A DNA stretch of 42,602 nucleotides. Origin: Chromatiales bacterium (GTDB lineage: Bacteria > Pseudomonadota > Gammaproteobacteria > Chromatiales > Chromatiaceae). The translations under genes and the position numbers were made by a program. Shown here piece by piece: positions 1 through 7,217 of the stretch; the stretch's first letter is position 1, and each line of letters opens with the position of its first letter. The notes under the pieces are model-generated. The model was not told where the DNA came from. It searched no databases and was given only the letters and a program-made list of their open reading frames with translations. The DNA is taken from assembly GCA_028280505.1 (NCBI GenBank), contig JANQLO010000035.1:1-42602 (forward strand), given 5' to 3'.

Positions 1-59
1 GGCGGCAATAGGGGCGCTTGCGTCGCGTTTGCCAACCTGCAAATTGATCTATTCGCTAG

Positions 60-392
60 CTTGGTCGTAAAAGTCAGGCCATTTTCAACAGCCTGCTAGA
101 CGAGCACTGCCGCAAGCGTGAGCGGATGCGGGCCATCATCGACACGATGAGGGAAACCGCCAAGAACAGCGGCTTACTAACCGTGTCTGTCCCGCTGCCG
201 CGCGAGCACCAGAACAAACACGAAGCAGCCACCGAGCTATCGGCGCGGTACTCCGACCTAGCGCCCTGGCAACCACCCAAACGCAAAATCTATGAGCCGG
301 AACCACGAAACTATGTTCTTTTTGAAGCCTTGGCTCTGGCGGATGCGATAGAGCGCCAGGGTACTATTGGCCTGGCTGCGGCCATGGGCTAA
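60..392 (+). CDS. Unrecognised protein, C-terminal fragment
   Basis: The frame is open from about position 60 to a TAA at 390-392. The first ATG is at 126, but plausible coding sequence (Arg/Lys-rich helix, NSLLDEHCRKRERMR) extends upstream of it. The upstream 60 bases read as protein-like sequence in a different frame (GACVAFANLQIDLFASL), so the gene may be frameshifted near 55-70, or the window edge simply cuts it. I recognise no domain. It ends one base before the stop of the convergent Replic_Relax gene, so both probably belong to the same mobile element. It could be the tail of a mobilisation or conjugation protein, but nothing in the sequence proves that. Confidence 0.4.
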   Translation, partial: LGRKSQAIFNSLLDEHCRKRERMRAIIDTMRETAKNSGLLTVSVPLPREHQNKHEAATELSARYSDLAPWQPPKRKIYEPEPRNYVLFEALALADAIERQGTIGLAAAMG

Positions 393-393
393 C

Positions 394-1347
394 TCACGCT
401 CGGTCAATCGAGAGCGGTGCGTGCCCCGCCCGTTGCCACTGCCCATGCAGCAACGCAGTATTTGGGTAAGGCGGTCGAAATGGCGCAGCGAAGTCCGTCC
501 AGGCTTGAAATAAGAGATAGGCATTGCCACCAGGACTCTGCTCACCGGCTACCTGCTGCATCCGCTCGGCACGTTTCCGGTCAGTGCAGACCATGAGTAC
601 CAAGAGCGGTGCGGTGAGCTTCAGATGCTGCTTGTATCGCCCGAGCCCGATGTACTCACGGTACTGCAAGACGTTCCGCAGCACGCTCTTACGGTTGAAG
701 TGTCTTGACGTATAGGGCTCGGTGGCACGATCAGCCTCGACCACAAAGAAACGGTAGCGGCTACCACGCTCTGTCTCATACTGGAGACCAAACAGCGTGT
801 CCGGCTTGAGCGCTTTTGTGACCCGCTCACCGCTAGCAGGGTCGGCAAACTCCACCGGATAAGACAGCTCCGCTTCCGCCCGTTCCAGGATGTCGGCGGC
901 GGAGATGTATGTGAGCTGCGGGTGGGCACTAGCCGACAACTCAATTGACGCCGTAATAGAACTGACCATAAAGCGATGCAGCCACGGCCCCGAAGCGGGC
1001 AAAGAGGCGGGCCGATACCGGCCCGCTTCTTTTAGTGCCCGCACACCGGCTTCGCTCACATCATAGACGAGCTGGTTATACCTACTATCAAGCGTCTGAA
1101 ACTGCTGCGGTGGGCGCGTGAGGTACGGCCCACCATGCGCGGTATTGTCTTCATTGAAGAGGTCAGTTAGCCGCTCTTTGGCGCAGGCAAGGCAGAGTTC
1201 GGTAGCGTCACTGCATGACTTCGCTCTAAAAATCGCGGCACCATCGAGAGAGAGTGGGGTGCGGTTTTGAGGGTAGGGTGTTGTATTGGCTGGCGTCCCA
1301 CTATATGGCCGGCACAAACTTCCTGCAGGAATCAGGAGCGTGTACAC
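394..1347 (-). CDS. Replication-relaxation (Replic_Relax) family protein
   Basis: A 317-aa protein resembling the Replic_Relax family (PF13814), a winged-helix DNA-binding family common on plasmids and integrated elements. Seen: a region typical of the winged helix (LTDLFNEDN, then FQTLDSRYNQLVYDVSEAGVRALKE, about residues 60-110), followed by KPDTLFGLQY and RYRFFVVEADRATEP (about 205-235), the acidic second half characteristic of the family. The first ~55 residues look non-homologous (Pro/Thr-rich), and the first helix of the winged helix is hard to find. The annotated ATG may therefore be wrong, or the 5' end may be degraded. Its presence supports a mobile-element origin for this part of the window. 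The biochemical role of the family is poorly defined. Confidence 0.6.
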   Translation of the reverse strand: MYTLLIPAGSLCRPYSGTPANTTPYPQNRTPLSLDGAAIFRAKSCSDATELCLACAKERLTDLFNEDNTAHGGPYLTRPPQQFQTLDSRYNQLVYDVSEAGVRALKEAGRYRPASLPASGPWLHRFMVSSITASIELSASAHPQLTYISAADILERAEAELSYPVEFADPASGERVTKALKPDTLFGLQYETERGSRYRFFVVEADRATEPYTSRHFNRKSVLRNVLQYREYIGLGRYKQHLKLTAPLLVLMVCTDRKRAERMQQVAGEQSPGGNAYLLFQAWTDFAAPFRPPYPNTALLHGQWQRAGHAPLSIDRA

Positions 1348-1496
1348 TTGACGTCAACAGACGTGTTGCATCAAAAAAAGGAGTGATCAAGTATCTTTTT
1401 CTGTAATGCTTCGTTGGCAAGGATGTTGGCGGAGCTTTATTTTGGCTAGAGTAAAGATTAGGTGTCGATGGTTCTTCACCAAATCTAGGAGGGGTT

Positions 1497-2021
1497 ATGG
1501 AAGAATTTTCACTGATACCTAAAGAGGGGCTAGCTGACCAGTGGAGTATTAATAAGGCTTTATCTGCTTACTTGCCCGAATACCATTTATGTAAAGAATA
1601 TAATTTTGTTTCTCCCAATGAGAGTTCAATGGTGCTGGCGTTTGATAGATATCCCTTCACCGTAGCTGATCCTCCATATACGAGCGTAAATTTGTTAAAT
1701 CTTTCGGTACAGCAAGCATTTCTGGTTCATTTTGACTACTTAGTTGCTACGCGTGAGTATCAAGGGGCTTGGAAATCACTTGGTGATTACAGGCGAAGTG
1801 TTGAATCAGGCAGTTGGCTGGTACCAAAGATTGAAACTAGAATTATGAGGCCGGTTCCTAGAAAAAGAATGATTGATTGTTCTCTTTTTATTAATAGAAT
1901 AACTATAGGGAAAAGTCGGTGTAGAGTTAGATATTTTGTAATTTCTGAAGGGCAGTTCGAATGTTCTATTCTCGGAATTTATGATCCTTCGCAGTTATTT
2001 GTAATGGATGTGAGTAATTGA
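1497..2021 (+). CDS. Hypothetical protein, possible hotdog fold
   Basis: A 174-aa protein, first gene of an AT-rich three-gene operon. A strong ribosome binding site (AGGAGGGG) lies 4-5 bases before the ATG. Seen: no signal peptide or TM segment; a central helix-like stretch (LLNLSVQQAFLVHFDYLV, about 66-83) followed by alternating hydrophobic strands (KIETRIMRPVPRKR, then RYFVISEGQFECSILGIY). A long helix followed by a sheet with an 'R.V.....' entry strand is reminiscent of hotdog-fold thioesterase/dehydratase-like proteins. That is pattern-level inference only; I recognise no specific family. The stop codon overlaps the next start (TGATG), indicating translational coupling. Codon use is much more AT-rich than in the chromosomal genes, consistent with recent transfer. 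Confidence 0.7.
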   Translation: MEEFSLIPKEGLADQWSINKALSAYLPEYHLCKEYNFVSPNESSMVLAFDRYPFTVADPPYTSVNLLNLSVQQAFLVHFDYLVATREYQGAWKSLGDYRRSVESGSWLVPKIETRIMRPVPRKRMIDCSLFINRITIGKSRCRVRYFVISEGQFECSILGIYDPSQLFVMDVSN

Positions 2022-2632
2022 TGAAGATAGTAAGGAAGCTGATCTTAACGCCCTTATCAAGTCAAATATCTGTGTCGGTGCTGTTTGTTGCAGCGGTTCC
2101 TGTTGCATTTTCTTCAGCTAAACTGCTTAGTGACGCTAATGAGGGGGTATTTTTCTTTGCATTGTTCGGGATAATAGTATCTTGTTTTTTTGCCGTGGCA
2201 GGTTATATCGTGCCCAAGTCGATTAGGGAAAAAACTACTGTTGCTGGCTATTTTTTATGGGTGCTTCTTTTTTTGTCTTTCTCGGTAGCTGCTTTATTTT
2301 ATTCTAGCAAGTTAGTATATGGCTCCGGTATTTCCACAGCGATGCTCTCGCTTCTTCTGCTTATAATTTTTTTCTTTGCTTTTGATCTATATTCTGATCT
2401 CAAAAAGCAAACAGCAAAGCTGACTGAACCAGGTTCTGCAATTATCTTATTTAAATCTAGTTTGTATACGTGCGTTATAATTATTACGCTGGCTTTACTT
2501 ACGATCCCTTTCTTTGTGGCTGCTAGTGATGTAAAATTGAATCAGCTTCTTTATGTTGCTTCTTTTCTGCATGTTGCTGCGTTTCTCGCATATCTTTTAT
2601 CTAGCATGATTGTCGCAGTGCATGAAAGTTGA
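2021..2632 (+). CDS. Small multi-spanning membrane protein, unknown
   Basis: A 203-aa protein starting at the ATG at 2021, which overlaps the previous stop as TGATG; an in-frame TTG three bases earlier is less likely. Seen: about six hydrophobic segments (roughly residues 16-33, 42-62, 74-95, 105-122, 145-165, 175-197), short loops, few charged residues and no recognisable domain. It is coupled to both neighbours, so it is likely a partner of the symporter encoded next. It could be an accessory subunit or an independent integral membrane protein. I recognise no family. Confidence 0.75.
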   Translation: MKIVRKLILTPLSSQISVSVLFVAAVPVAFSSAKLLSDANEGVFFFALFGIIVSCFFAVAGYIVPKSIREKTTVAGYFLWVLLFLSFSVAALFYSSKLVYGSGISTAMLSLLLLIIFFFAFDLYSDLKKQTAKLTEPGSAIILFKSSLYTCVIIITLALLTIPFFVAASDVKLNQLLYVASFLHVAAFLAYLLSSMIVAVHES

Positions 2633-4044
2633 TGTATATCATGGATGAAACCTTTATTTTTTTTGCGTTATTGCTTTCCTTTTTACTGATCGCGTATTTT
2701 GCGAGAACCTTTAAGCAAAAAGATCATGAGGGAGAAGCAAATACAGTAGATTTCATAGGACTAGTTGCTACATTGCTCGCTACTGCGGTCGGTGGCGGTC
2801 TGATATTTGGGCTTATCCAGTTCGGCAAGTTGTCTGGAATAACGGGCGTGCTTTTGGGGGTTGTTTATTGCCTTTCTTTTATATTTCTCGGCTTGCTCGC
2901 GCCACATATTAGAGCTTTTTGTGTTTACATGAGAGAGCAGGGAACTATAAAGGAAGGAGAAAATATATCACTTTCATTGATTTTTGGTAGAAAGTATGAT
3001 CGAGGTACTTGGTCTCTGATAATATTAGCATACGGTGTTATATATTCCGCATTTTTGGCGGCGCAATATGTTGCTATTACCAGAATAGCGCAAGCTATGG
3101 ACGTTGGTGTCTCCGAAAACTGGTTGATACTTATAAGTGCGCTTACAGTGCTAATTTATGTAAGTCTTGGTGGTTATAAGGCTGTACTGAGTAGTGATAA
3201 ATTCCAGTTAACACTAATTACGATTATGTTAATCACTGGGGTCGGCGCGCTGTTATTTGTTGGCGAAGTGCCTAGCCCCAGCCTGCTCCCTGATGGCTAT
3301 TGGAATCCCGTGGCAAATGAAGCGGTATTTAGTAATTTTGTGTGGCTTTCGATCTTCATTTTTCCCAGTCTATTGCTTCGATTAGATCATTGGCAACGGA
3401 TAGTTACAGCGGACTCAGATAGCACGGCAAGGTCGGCCTATATTGTATCTGGCATAACATTACTCTTTGTGTTTATTGTTTTCCTGATGATCGGTGCAAG
3501 TTCACAACTGGCGGGCAGTGATGATCCTTTTTGGCTATATTCTGGTGGGCTTTCCGGTTTAGACGAGAGTGTGAGATATCTTATTTATGTCATCGCTCTT
3601 GCTGCACTACTGGCTGCGGTTGTTAGCAGTGCAGATACGATACTTAATTCTATTAGTGGATTTTTTAGTGGTACTTTATCAGCTTGGGGTTTAGCGAAAG
3701 GAGCTAACGCTTGGTCGGCAATTCTTGTAAACATTATTGTGTCGGCTTCTGCTCTACTCTTGGCTTTCTATTACAAAGAAGTAGTTAAGCTGATAACGGA
3801 AGGCTTTAAGGTAATGATTATTCTGCTCCCGTCTATCGCGGCGGCGATATTTCTCAAGAAGCCAAGTGGGTTTGCTGCACGGTCATCAGTTATTTCTGGG
3901 TTGCTGACATATATATTGGTTGTGTTCGTTTGGGCGAGCGCTCAGAATTGGGCTTACATTCTTGGGTTTTTGGCTTCTCTTGTGACATTTAGTGCTATTT
4001 ATTACTTAGAGTTTAGAAGTTCGAAGATAAAACCGAGTCAATAG
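2632..4044 (+). CDS. Sodium:solute symporter (SSS) family protein
   Basis: A 470-aa polytopic membrane protein with about 12-13 TM segments, the usual size of the SSS/PutP family. Seen: an N-terminal TM, then a Gly-rich TM2 region (ATAVGGGLIFGLIQFG), a TM with YVSLGGYKAVLSSD (the family's typical 'GG..AV..TD..Q' segment), LRLDHWQRI and SSADTILNS. The last two resemble the conserved 'W.R' and 'S..S..L.s' (TM8, Na2-site) regions of SSS carriers. It likely couples sodium influx to uptake of an organic solute; the substrate cannot be predicted. The ATG at 2632 overlaps the preceding TGA, and an alternative in-frame ATG lies at 2641. It is the last gene of the AT-rich operon. Confidence 0.85.
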   Translation: MYIMDETFIFFALLLSFLLIAYFARTFKQKDHEGEANTVDFIGLVATLLATAVGGGLIFGLIQFGKLSGITGVLLGVVYCLSFIFLGLLAPHIRAFCVYMREQGTIKEGENISLSLIFGRKYDRGTWSLIILAYGVIYSAFLAAQYVAITRIAQAMDVGVSENWLILISALTVLIYVSLGGYKAVLSSDKFQLTLITIMLITGVGALLFVGEVPSPSLLPDGYWNPVANEAVFSNFVWLSIFIFPSLLLRLDHWQRIVTADSDSTARSAYIVSGITLLFVFIVFLMIGASSQLAGSDDPFWLYSGGLSGLDESVRYLIYVIALAALLAAVVSSADTILNSISGFFSGTLSAWGLAKGANAWSAILVNIIVSASALLLAFYYKEVVKLITEGFKVMIILLPSIAAAIFLKKPSGFAARSSVISGLLTYILVVFVWASAQNWAYILGFLASLVTFSAIYYLEFRSSKIKPSQ

Positions 4045-4143
4045 CTAGCTCCCCATCAGCGCTCATCAAGTTAGCTAGTTTGACAGTTACTTGGCAAGCG
4101 TTATCGTATGATCACGATTATTTCATTCTTAGGATCAGTTTTC

Positions 4144-4992
4144 TTACGCACGAGCGAGCAAAGCTACCGCCAGAGTCAGCGCGAGTTCGGCTTCGGAGCG
4201 TGAGTATTCTTGGGTGCCGCCGTCGCTATCTACGTGATGGGCTGGATGTGTGTAATGTCGGATGGTTGCCCATAATGCAGTTTCTCGCTCGTTCTTGCTC
4301 ATAGCTTCGCGCTCATCTTTGTTAGCTAAGCGAGCTAGTTGTTTGTTCGCCCAAGGTTCCTGCCCAAATCGCCACTTACCAAGCGCTTCAACAAACTTTC
4401 TTATATGAGCTACGGTGTCAATGTAACCTCCGGCACGAAATTGCTCTTCCGCGCTTTTTAGGAGATGCCCGATTTTCGCTCTTTCACCGGTAGCCTCTGG
4501 AAGTGGCAACGGGACTTCAAGCAAGAGAATGTCACGGGCGTTGGCACGTTGCAGTTGTTTGATCCAGTCTGAGCGCGAGACGGTAAAGCGCCAAGTATCT
4601 CCAATTCTTTCTTCGCGGTTCTGGTCGTAGCCGAGGCCGTTGGCGTGCAGCTCAAAGGTGAGATCACCTGCCGCGCGCAGCTCCTCGATACCGTTCAATT
4701 GAGCCGGTTGCAGCGTCAGCAGGAATTGCAGGGTGTTGCGGTTTGAGTATTTTGTTTGTTGAAAAGAATACGGAACTTCGGGCCAGGCCCATCCAAGCGT
4801 CTTTGATTCGCTGTCGTCACCCTTGACGGTGACACGAGCGTTGCGCAGCGACACACGGCACTCAAAATCTTGTGCCTGCTCGATTGAAATTTCCACCCCG
4901 AACCCCAGCTCATACGCGCCCAACATAGGTTGGAGTGTGACTCGCTGGGGTGTCACGTCAGCTACTCTAAAGCTATTGACGCAAAGGCTCAT
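4144..4992 (-). CDS. Unknown two-domain protein with HEPN-like C-terminus
   Basis: A 282-aa soluble protein. Residues 1-145 look beta-rich (many alternating hydrophobic strands, e.g. RVTLQPMLGAYELGFGVEIS, LTFELHANGLGYD). Residues ~172-282 look all-helical. Near the end is IRHYTHPAHH (about 244-253), which contains an R-x6-H pattern (R245/H252) like the RNase motif of HEPN domains. It is followed by an amphipathic last helix (SEAELALTLAVALLARA). Similar beta-domain plus HEPN architectures occur in phage-defence/abortive-infection proteins, but I cannot assign a named family. It is encoded alone, in accessory DNA next to a toxin-antitoxin pair. The RBS is weak and the ATG at 4992 is the only good start. 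Confidence 0.7.
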   Translation of the reverse strand: MSLCVNSFRVADVTPQRVTLQPMLGAYELGFGVEISIEQAQDFECRVSLRNARVTVKGDDSESKTLGWAWPEVPYSFQQTKYSNRNTLQFLLTLQPAQLNGIEELRAAGDLTFELHANGLGYDQNREERIGDTWRFTVSRSDWIKQLQRANARDILLLEVPLPLPEATGERAKIGHLLKSAEEQFRAGGYIDTVAHIRKFVEALGKWRFGQEPWANKQLARLANKDEREAMSKNERETALWATIRHYTHPAHHVDSDGGTQEYSRSEAELALTLAVALLARA

Positions 4993-5207
4993 ATACCCGT
5001 CCGTGAGTAGGGCTGTTCTGGCAGTATACGGCTAGCTCTTTAGAAACGCAGCCCACTGCCGTATCAGGGTTGCTTTTTTTCAGTCGATCAGACCTTTGAT
5101 AGGCCCGCACCACACCCGTGTCCACCGCGCGCCCCAGCGCCGCCTCCTTCACTTCACCACCACAGCACCCCTCTGGCATATTACCCAGTCCTTGATATAG
5201 TACTGTT

Positions 5208-5426
5208 ATGAGTGCAAAAGACCTCGACATCAGCCACGTCACGTTCACCTCAACGGCCTTTCCAACCAAGGCGGACATGGCGCTCTGGCACAGTCTCAGC
5301 AGCGCAGAAAAACAGGCCGTGGTGTTGCGTGACGTAGAGGAGGGGCTTAACGGCAAAGCTGCGACTAACGCCAGCCGTGAGGCCTTGACCGCCAAGGTAC
5401 TCGCTCAGTACGCCCATGCGTTATGA
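5208..5426 (+). CDS. Putative antitoxin of a ParE-type module
   Basis: A 72-aa protein directly upstream of and overlapping (11 bases) a ParE/RelE-like toxin, the standard antitoxin-toxin order. Seen: a short N-terminal strand region (ISHVTFTS), then helices (ADMALWHSLSSAEKQAVVLRDVEEGL, REALTAKVLAQYAHAL). No convincing ribbon-helix-helix motif is visible, but the size and helical toxin-binding tail fit a small ParD/Phd-like antitoxin. The assignment rests mainly on position. It probably autoregulates the operon. Confidence 0.65.
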   Translation: MSAKDLDISHVTFTSTAFPTKADMALWHSLSSAEKQAVVLRDVEEGLNGKAATNASREALTAKVLAQYAHAL

Positions 5427-5700
5427 GTTATCGAAGCGCGCCGCCACTGACATCGAAGACATCCTGCGGTACACCATAGAGAACTTCGGCCGCGAGCAAG
5501 CGGATGAGTACGCCAGCGGCCTCTTTCACAGTTTCGATCTCCTCTTGGACAATCCCCGCCTGGGCCGGTCGTATGCCGGCGGCGCCTTTTTCCGCTACGT
5601 CTATCGGATGCACCACATCTATTACGCCATCCGTGAGGACGTAATCCGGATCGCACACATCCGCCACGCTTCCCAAGCCCTGCCGGAAGAGTGGGAGTGA
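5416..5700 (+). CDS. parE: ParE/RelE superfamily toxin
   Basis: A 94-aa toxin. Seen: an N-terminal strand MRYELSKRAATDIEDILRY, a helical hairpin (FGREQADEYASGLFHSFDLLL), the 'NPRLGRSY' turn, then the C-terminal sheet (FRYVYRMHHIYYAIREDVIRIAHIRHASQ). This matches the fold order and spacing of ParE-type toxins, including the conserved 'r.y....h.i.Y......i.I..i.h' pattern. Known ParE proteins inhibit DNA gyrase, while RelE relatives cleave mRNA on the ribosome. The ParE subgroup is favoured because the classic RelE catalytic Arg/Lys/Tyr set is not obvious. It was probably kept as a stabiliser of the island. Confidence 0.85.
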   Translation: MRYELSKRAATDIEDILRYTIENFGREQADEYASGLFHSFDLLLDNPRLGRSYAGGAFFRYVYRMHHIYYAIREDVIRIAHIRHASQALPEEWE

Positions 5701-5717
5701 CCGCCAGCATCAGCGGG

Positions 5718-5759
5718 TGATCAGCCCACACAAAAAAGCGGCCGGAGTTTCCTCCGGCC
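5718..5759. repeat. Copy 1 of a ~42-bp terminator-containing direct repeat
   Basis: This segment (TGATCAGCCCACAC, A-tract, then GCGGCCGGAG-TTTC-CTCCGGCC) recurs almost unchanged at 6553-6595 (TGACCAGCCCACAT, A-tract, GGCGGCCGGAG-TTTC-CTCCGGCC). The two copies differ by only a few bases and flank the membrane-protein gene at 5785-6486. Confidence 0.85.
5731..5759 (-). terminator. Rho-independent terminator after the membrane-protein gene
   Basis: An eight-bp GC-rich stem (arms 5740-5747 and 5752-5759) with a 4-base loop. Read on the minus strand it is followed by six T residues (the plus-strand A-tract 5732-5737). It lies 26 bp past the stop of the minus-strand membrane gene and 31 bp past the convergent parE stop. 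Confidence 0.8.
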
Positions 5760-5784
5760 TGCTCGCATTACCGCTCGATCACCA

Positions 5785-6486
5785 CTACATCGACGAGGGC
5801 AGGTAACCAGTTAAAGCTGCTCCTGCTATGCTGGCAAATACCACAGCAAGCGAACCAGTAACCCGCATGCCCATACCCGGGGTTCGCTGATATAGCCGAT
5901 ACCAAAAACCAGTTTGGTTAGCGTCTGCTAACGCGTAGATCAACTGCCTGAAACCACCAAGATGCGCACATACGGCAGCCACACCAAGAAGAAGTGCCGC
6001 TACAAAATTCATGACGGCCAACTCTTTTCCGTGTTCAGTTAATCCCTGGTAAAAATCCATCACTCCTACTTGTTGCGCAAAAGCCGCTATCTCTCGGGAT
6101 GCGTGATTATCTGCCAACACCAGCAATCCAAATAGCCCAACCATCAGCAAGACACTTCCCCCAAACCGCGCCATATCAATATTGTCCAGCTCCTGGCGGG
6201 CATGCATTACCAAAACGGCAGCAATAGCTGGTATCGCTGAGGACAAGGTAATTATCTGAAGGTAAAAATATATCTGGTCAAGGTGACTAAAGAACAACCA
6301 AACCAGCGCAGCCACTCCAAACAGTAGGCCTAAACTCACGCCCAGAGCGTCTTCCTCTTTTTTGTTATTGCGCGTGCTGCCACCACCATCGTTATGATGG
6401 TGATGGTTCGTCACATGGCTTAGGGTGTTGTTATCGCCAAACTGGTTACCATTGCCGTTAACCTTGGTGTCTTTAAACTTACTCAT
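5785..6486 (-). CDS. Membrane protein with Asn/Gly/His-rich N-terminal head
   Basis: 233 aa from the ATG at 6486, chosen because a GGAG lies 9 bases upstream; the open frame extends further 5', but that part is unlike protein. Seen: a polar head with GNGNQFGDNN and a run of four His (residues ~10-35), then a basic/acidic linker (NNKKEED). Six or so hydrophobic segments follow (about 45-65, 70-90, 105-125, 155-175, 210-230). 'GN.N..GDNN' head motifs are seen in other bacterial membrane proteins of accessory regions, but I know no established function. The gene sits alone between two copies of a terminator-bearing repeat, suggesting it is exchangeable cargo. Confidence 0.7.
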   Translation of the reverse strand: MSKFKDTKVNGNGNQFGDNNTLSHVTNHHHHNDGGGSTRNNKKEEDALGVSLGLLFGVAALVWLFFSHLDQIYFYLQIITLSSAIPAIAAVLVMHARQELDNIDMARFGGSVLLMVGLFGLLVLADNHASREIAAFAQQVGVMDFYQGLTEHGKELAVMNFVAALLLGVAAVCAHLGGFRQLIYALADANQTGFWYRLYQRTPGMGMRVTGSLAVVFASIAGAALTGYLPSSM

Positions 6487-6552
6487 TCCTACATACTCCA
6501 GTTGCTGAATGCGCCAACACAATTCACTGGCCAGACAACTGGCGCCATTACC

Positions 6553-6595
6553 TGACCAGCCCACATAAAAAAGGCGGCCGGAGTTTCCTCCGGCC
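6553..6595. repeat. Copy 2 of the ~42-bp terminator-containing direct repeat
   Basis: Matches 5718-5759 through the CCAGCCCACA lead, the A-tract and the whole hairpin. The spacing between copies (~835 bp) contains exactly one gene. Confidence 0.85.
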
Positions 6596-6598
6596 GCC
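6567..6598 (-). terminator. Rho-independent terminator after the AlpA-like gene
   Basis: An eleven-bp stem (GGCGGCCGGAG at 6573-6583, complement at 6588-6598) with loop TTTC. On the minus strand it is followed by six T residues (plus-strand A-tract 6567-6572). It lies 24 bp beyond the stop of the gene at 6622-6810. Confidence 0.85.
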
Positions 6599-6621
6599 CC
6601 GCTCCCGCTGTGGGAGGTCGT

Positions 6622-6810
6622 TTAGGTCGTTTCGCGGCAGTCCATTTTGGCCTGAAGCCAGTCCAGTACCTCGGACTCAACCCACCCCACTCTGTTCGGG
6701 CCAAGCTGTACCCGCTTCGGGAATTTGCCGGCCTGTTCCAGTCGTGCGATGTGTTGGGGCGAGTACAAAACCAGCTCCTTGAGTTGGCGCTTTGAAATCA
6801 TCCTCATCAC
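6622..6810 (-). CDS. AlpA-family (excisionase-like) transcriptional regulator
   Basis: A 62-aa protein with the compact winged-helix layout of the AlpA/MerR-like excisionase group. Seen: MISKRQLKELVLYSPQHIARLEQAGKFPKRVQLGPNRVGWVESEV in pieces, namely a helix-turn-helix (residues ~8-28), the 'GKFPK' wing turn and the 'vgW...EV..WL' end that defines the family. Members activate integrase genes or help excision of P4-like prophages and islands. It is located 225 bp from the 3' end of tRNA-Thr, where recombination-control genes usually sit. M1, M2 and M4 are all possible starts. Confidence 0.85.
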   Translation of the reverse strand: MMRMISKRQLKELVLYSPQHIARLEQAGKFPKRVQLGPNRVGWVESEVLDWLQAKMDCRETT

Positions 6811-6976
6811 GAGTCTCCATACGTGGAGAGCATCGCGATGCCCAGGGTTAACGACATACCTAGGTACGCCGAGCTTAGCGCCGCGGATGGACTGTTGTCA
6901 CTGCTGAGTGGAACAAGCCACGCCAGCCGCTACCGAGCCCGCACAGCAAGAACACAACCGATGAAACAGCATCGCC

Positions 6977-6998
6977 TCGGTGCCAAATCGGTGCCAAA
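6977..6998. repeat. Tandem 11-bp repeat near the island end
   Basis: Two exact head-to-tail copies of TCGGTGCCAAA, with a partial third (TCGGTG at 7004-7009). They sit about 40 bp inside the island from the tRNA 3' end. The position fits arm-type binding sites for an integrase or AlpA/Xis protein; this is inference. Confidence 0.6.
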
Positions 6999-7034
6999 GC
7001 CAATCGGTGAATGGTGGTAAGTAATTGATTTATA

Positions 7035-7110
<76 letters not shown>

Positions 7111-7217
7111 TTTGCATGATGACCGTGTCGGCCGATCCTGTGCTGGTTTCACCATGGTTGAGGCGTTGCCGAAAAATCGGATCGGGGGCGGCATTATAGT
7201 GAGTGGTACTGGGTGGC

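Noticed and set aside
4045-4143. TAGCTAGCT / TTAGCTAGTT sequences after the symporter as a terminator
   Set aside because: The arms do not form a stable GC-rich stem and no T-tract follows.
6823-7020. Plus-strand 65-codon ORF next to the tRNA
   Set aside because: It covers the tandem repeats, has no RBS and no protein-like composition; more likely recombination-site DNA.
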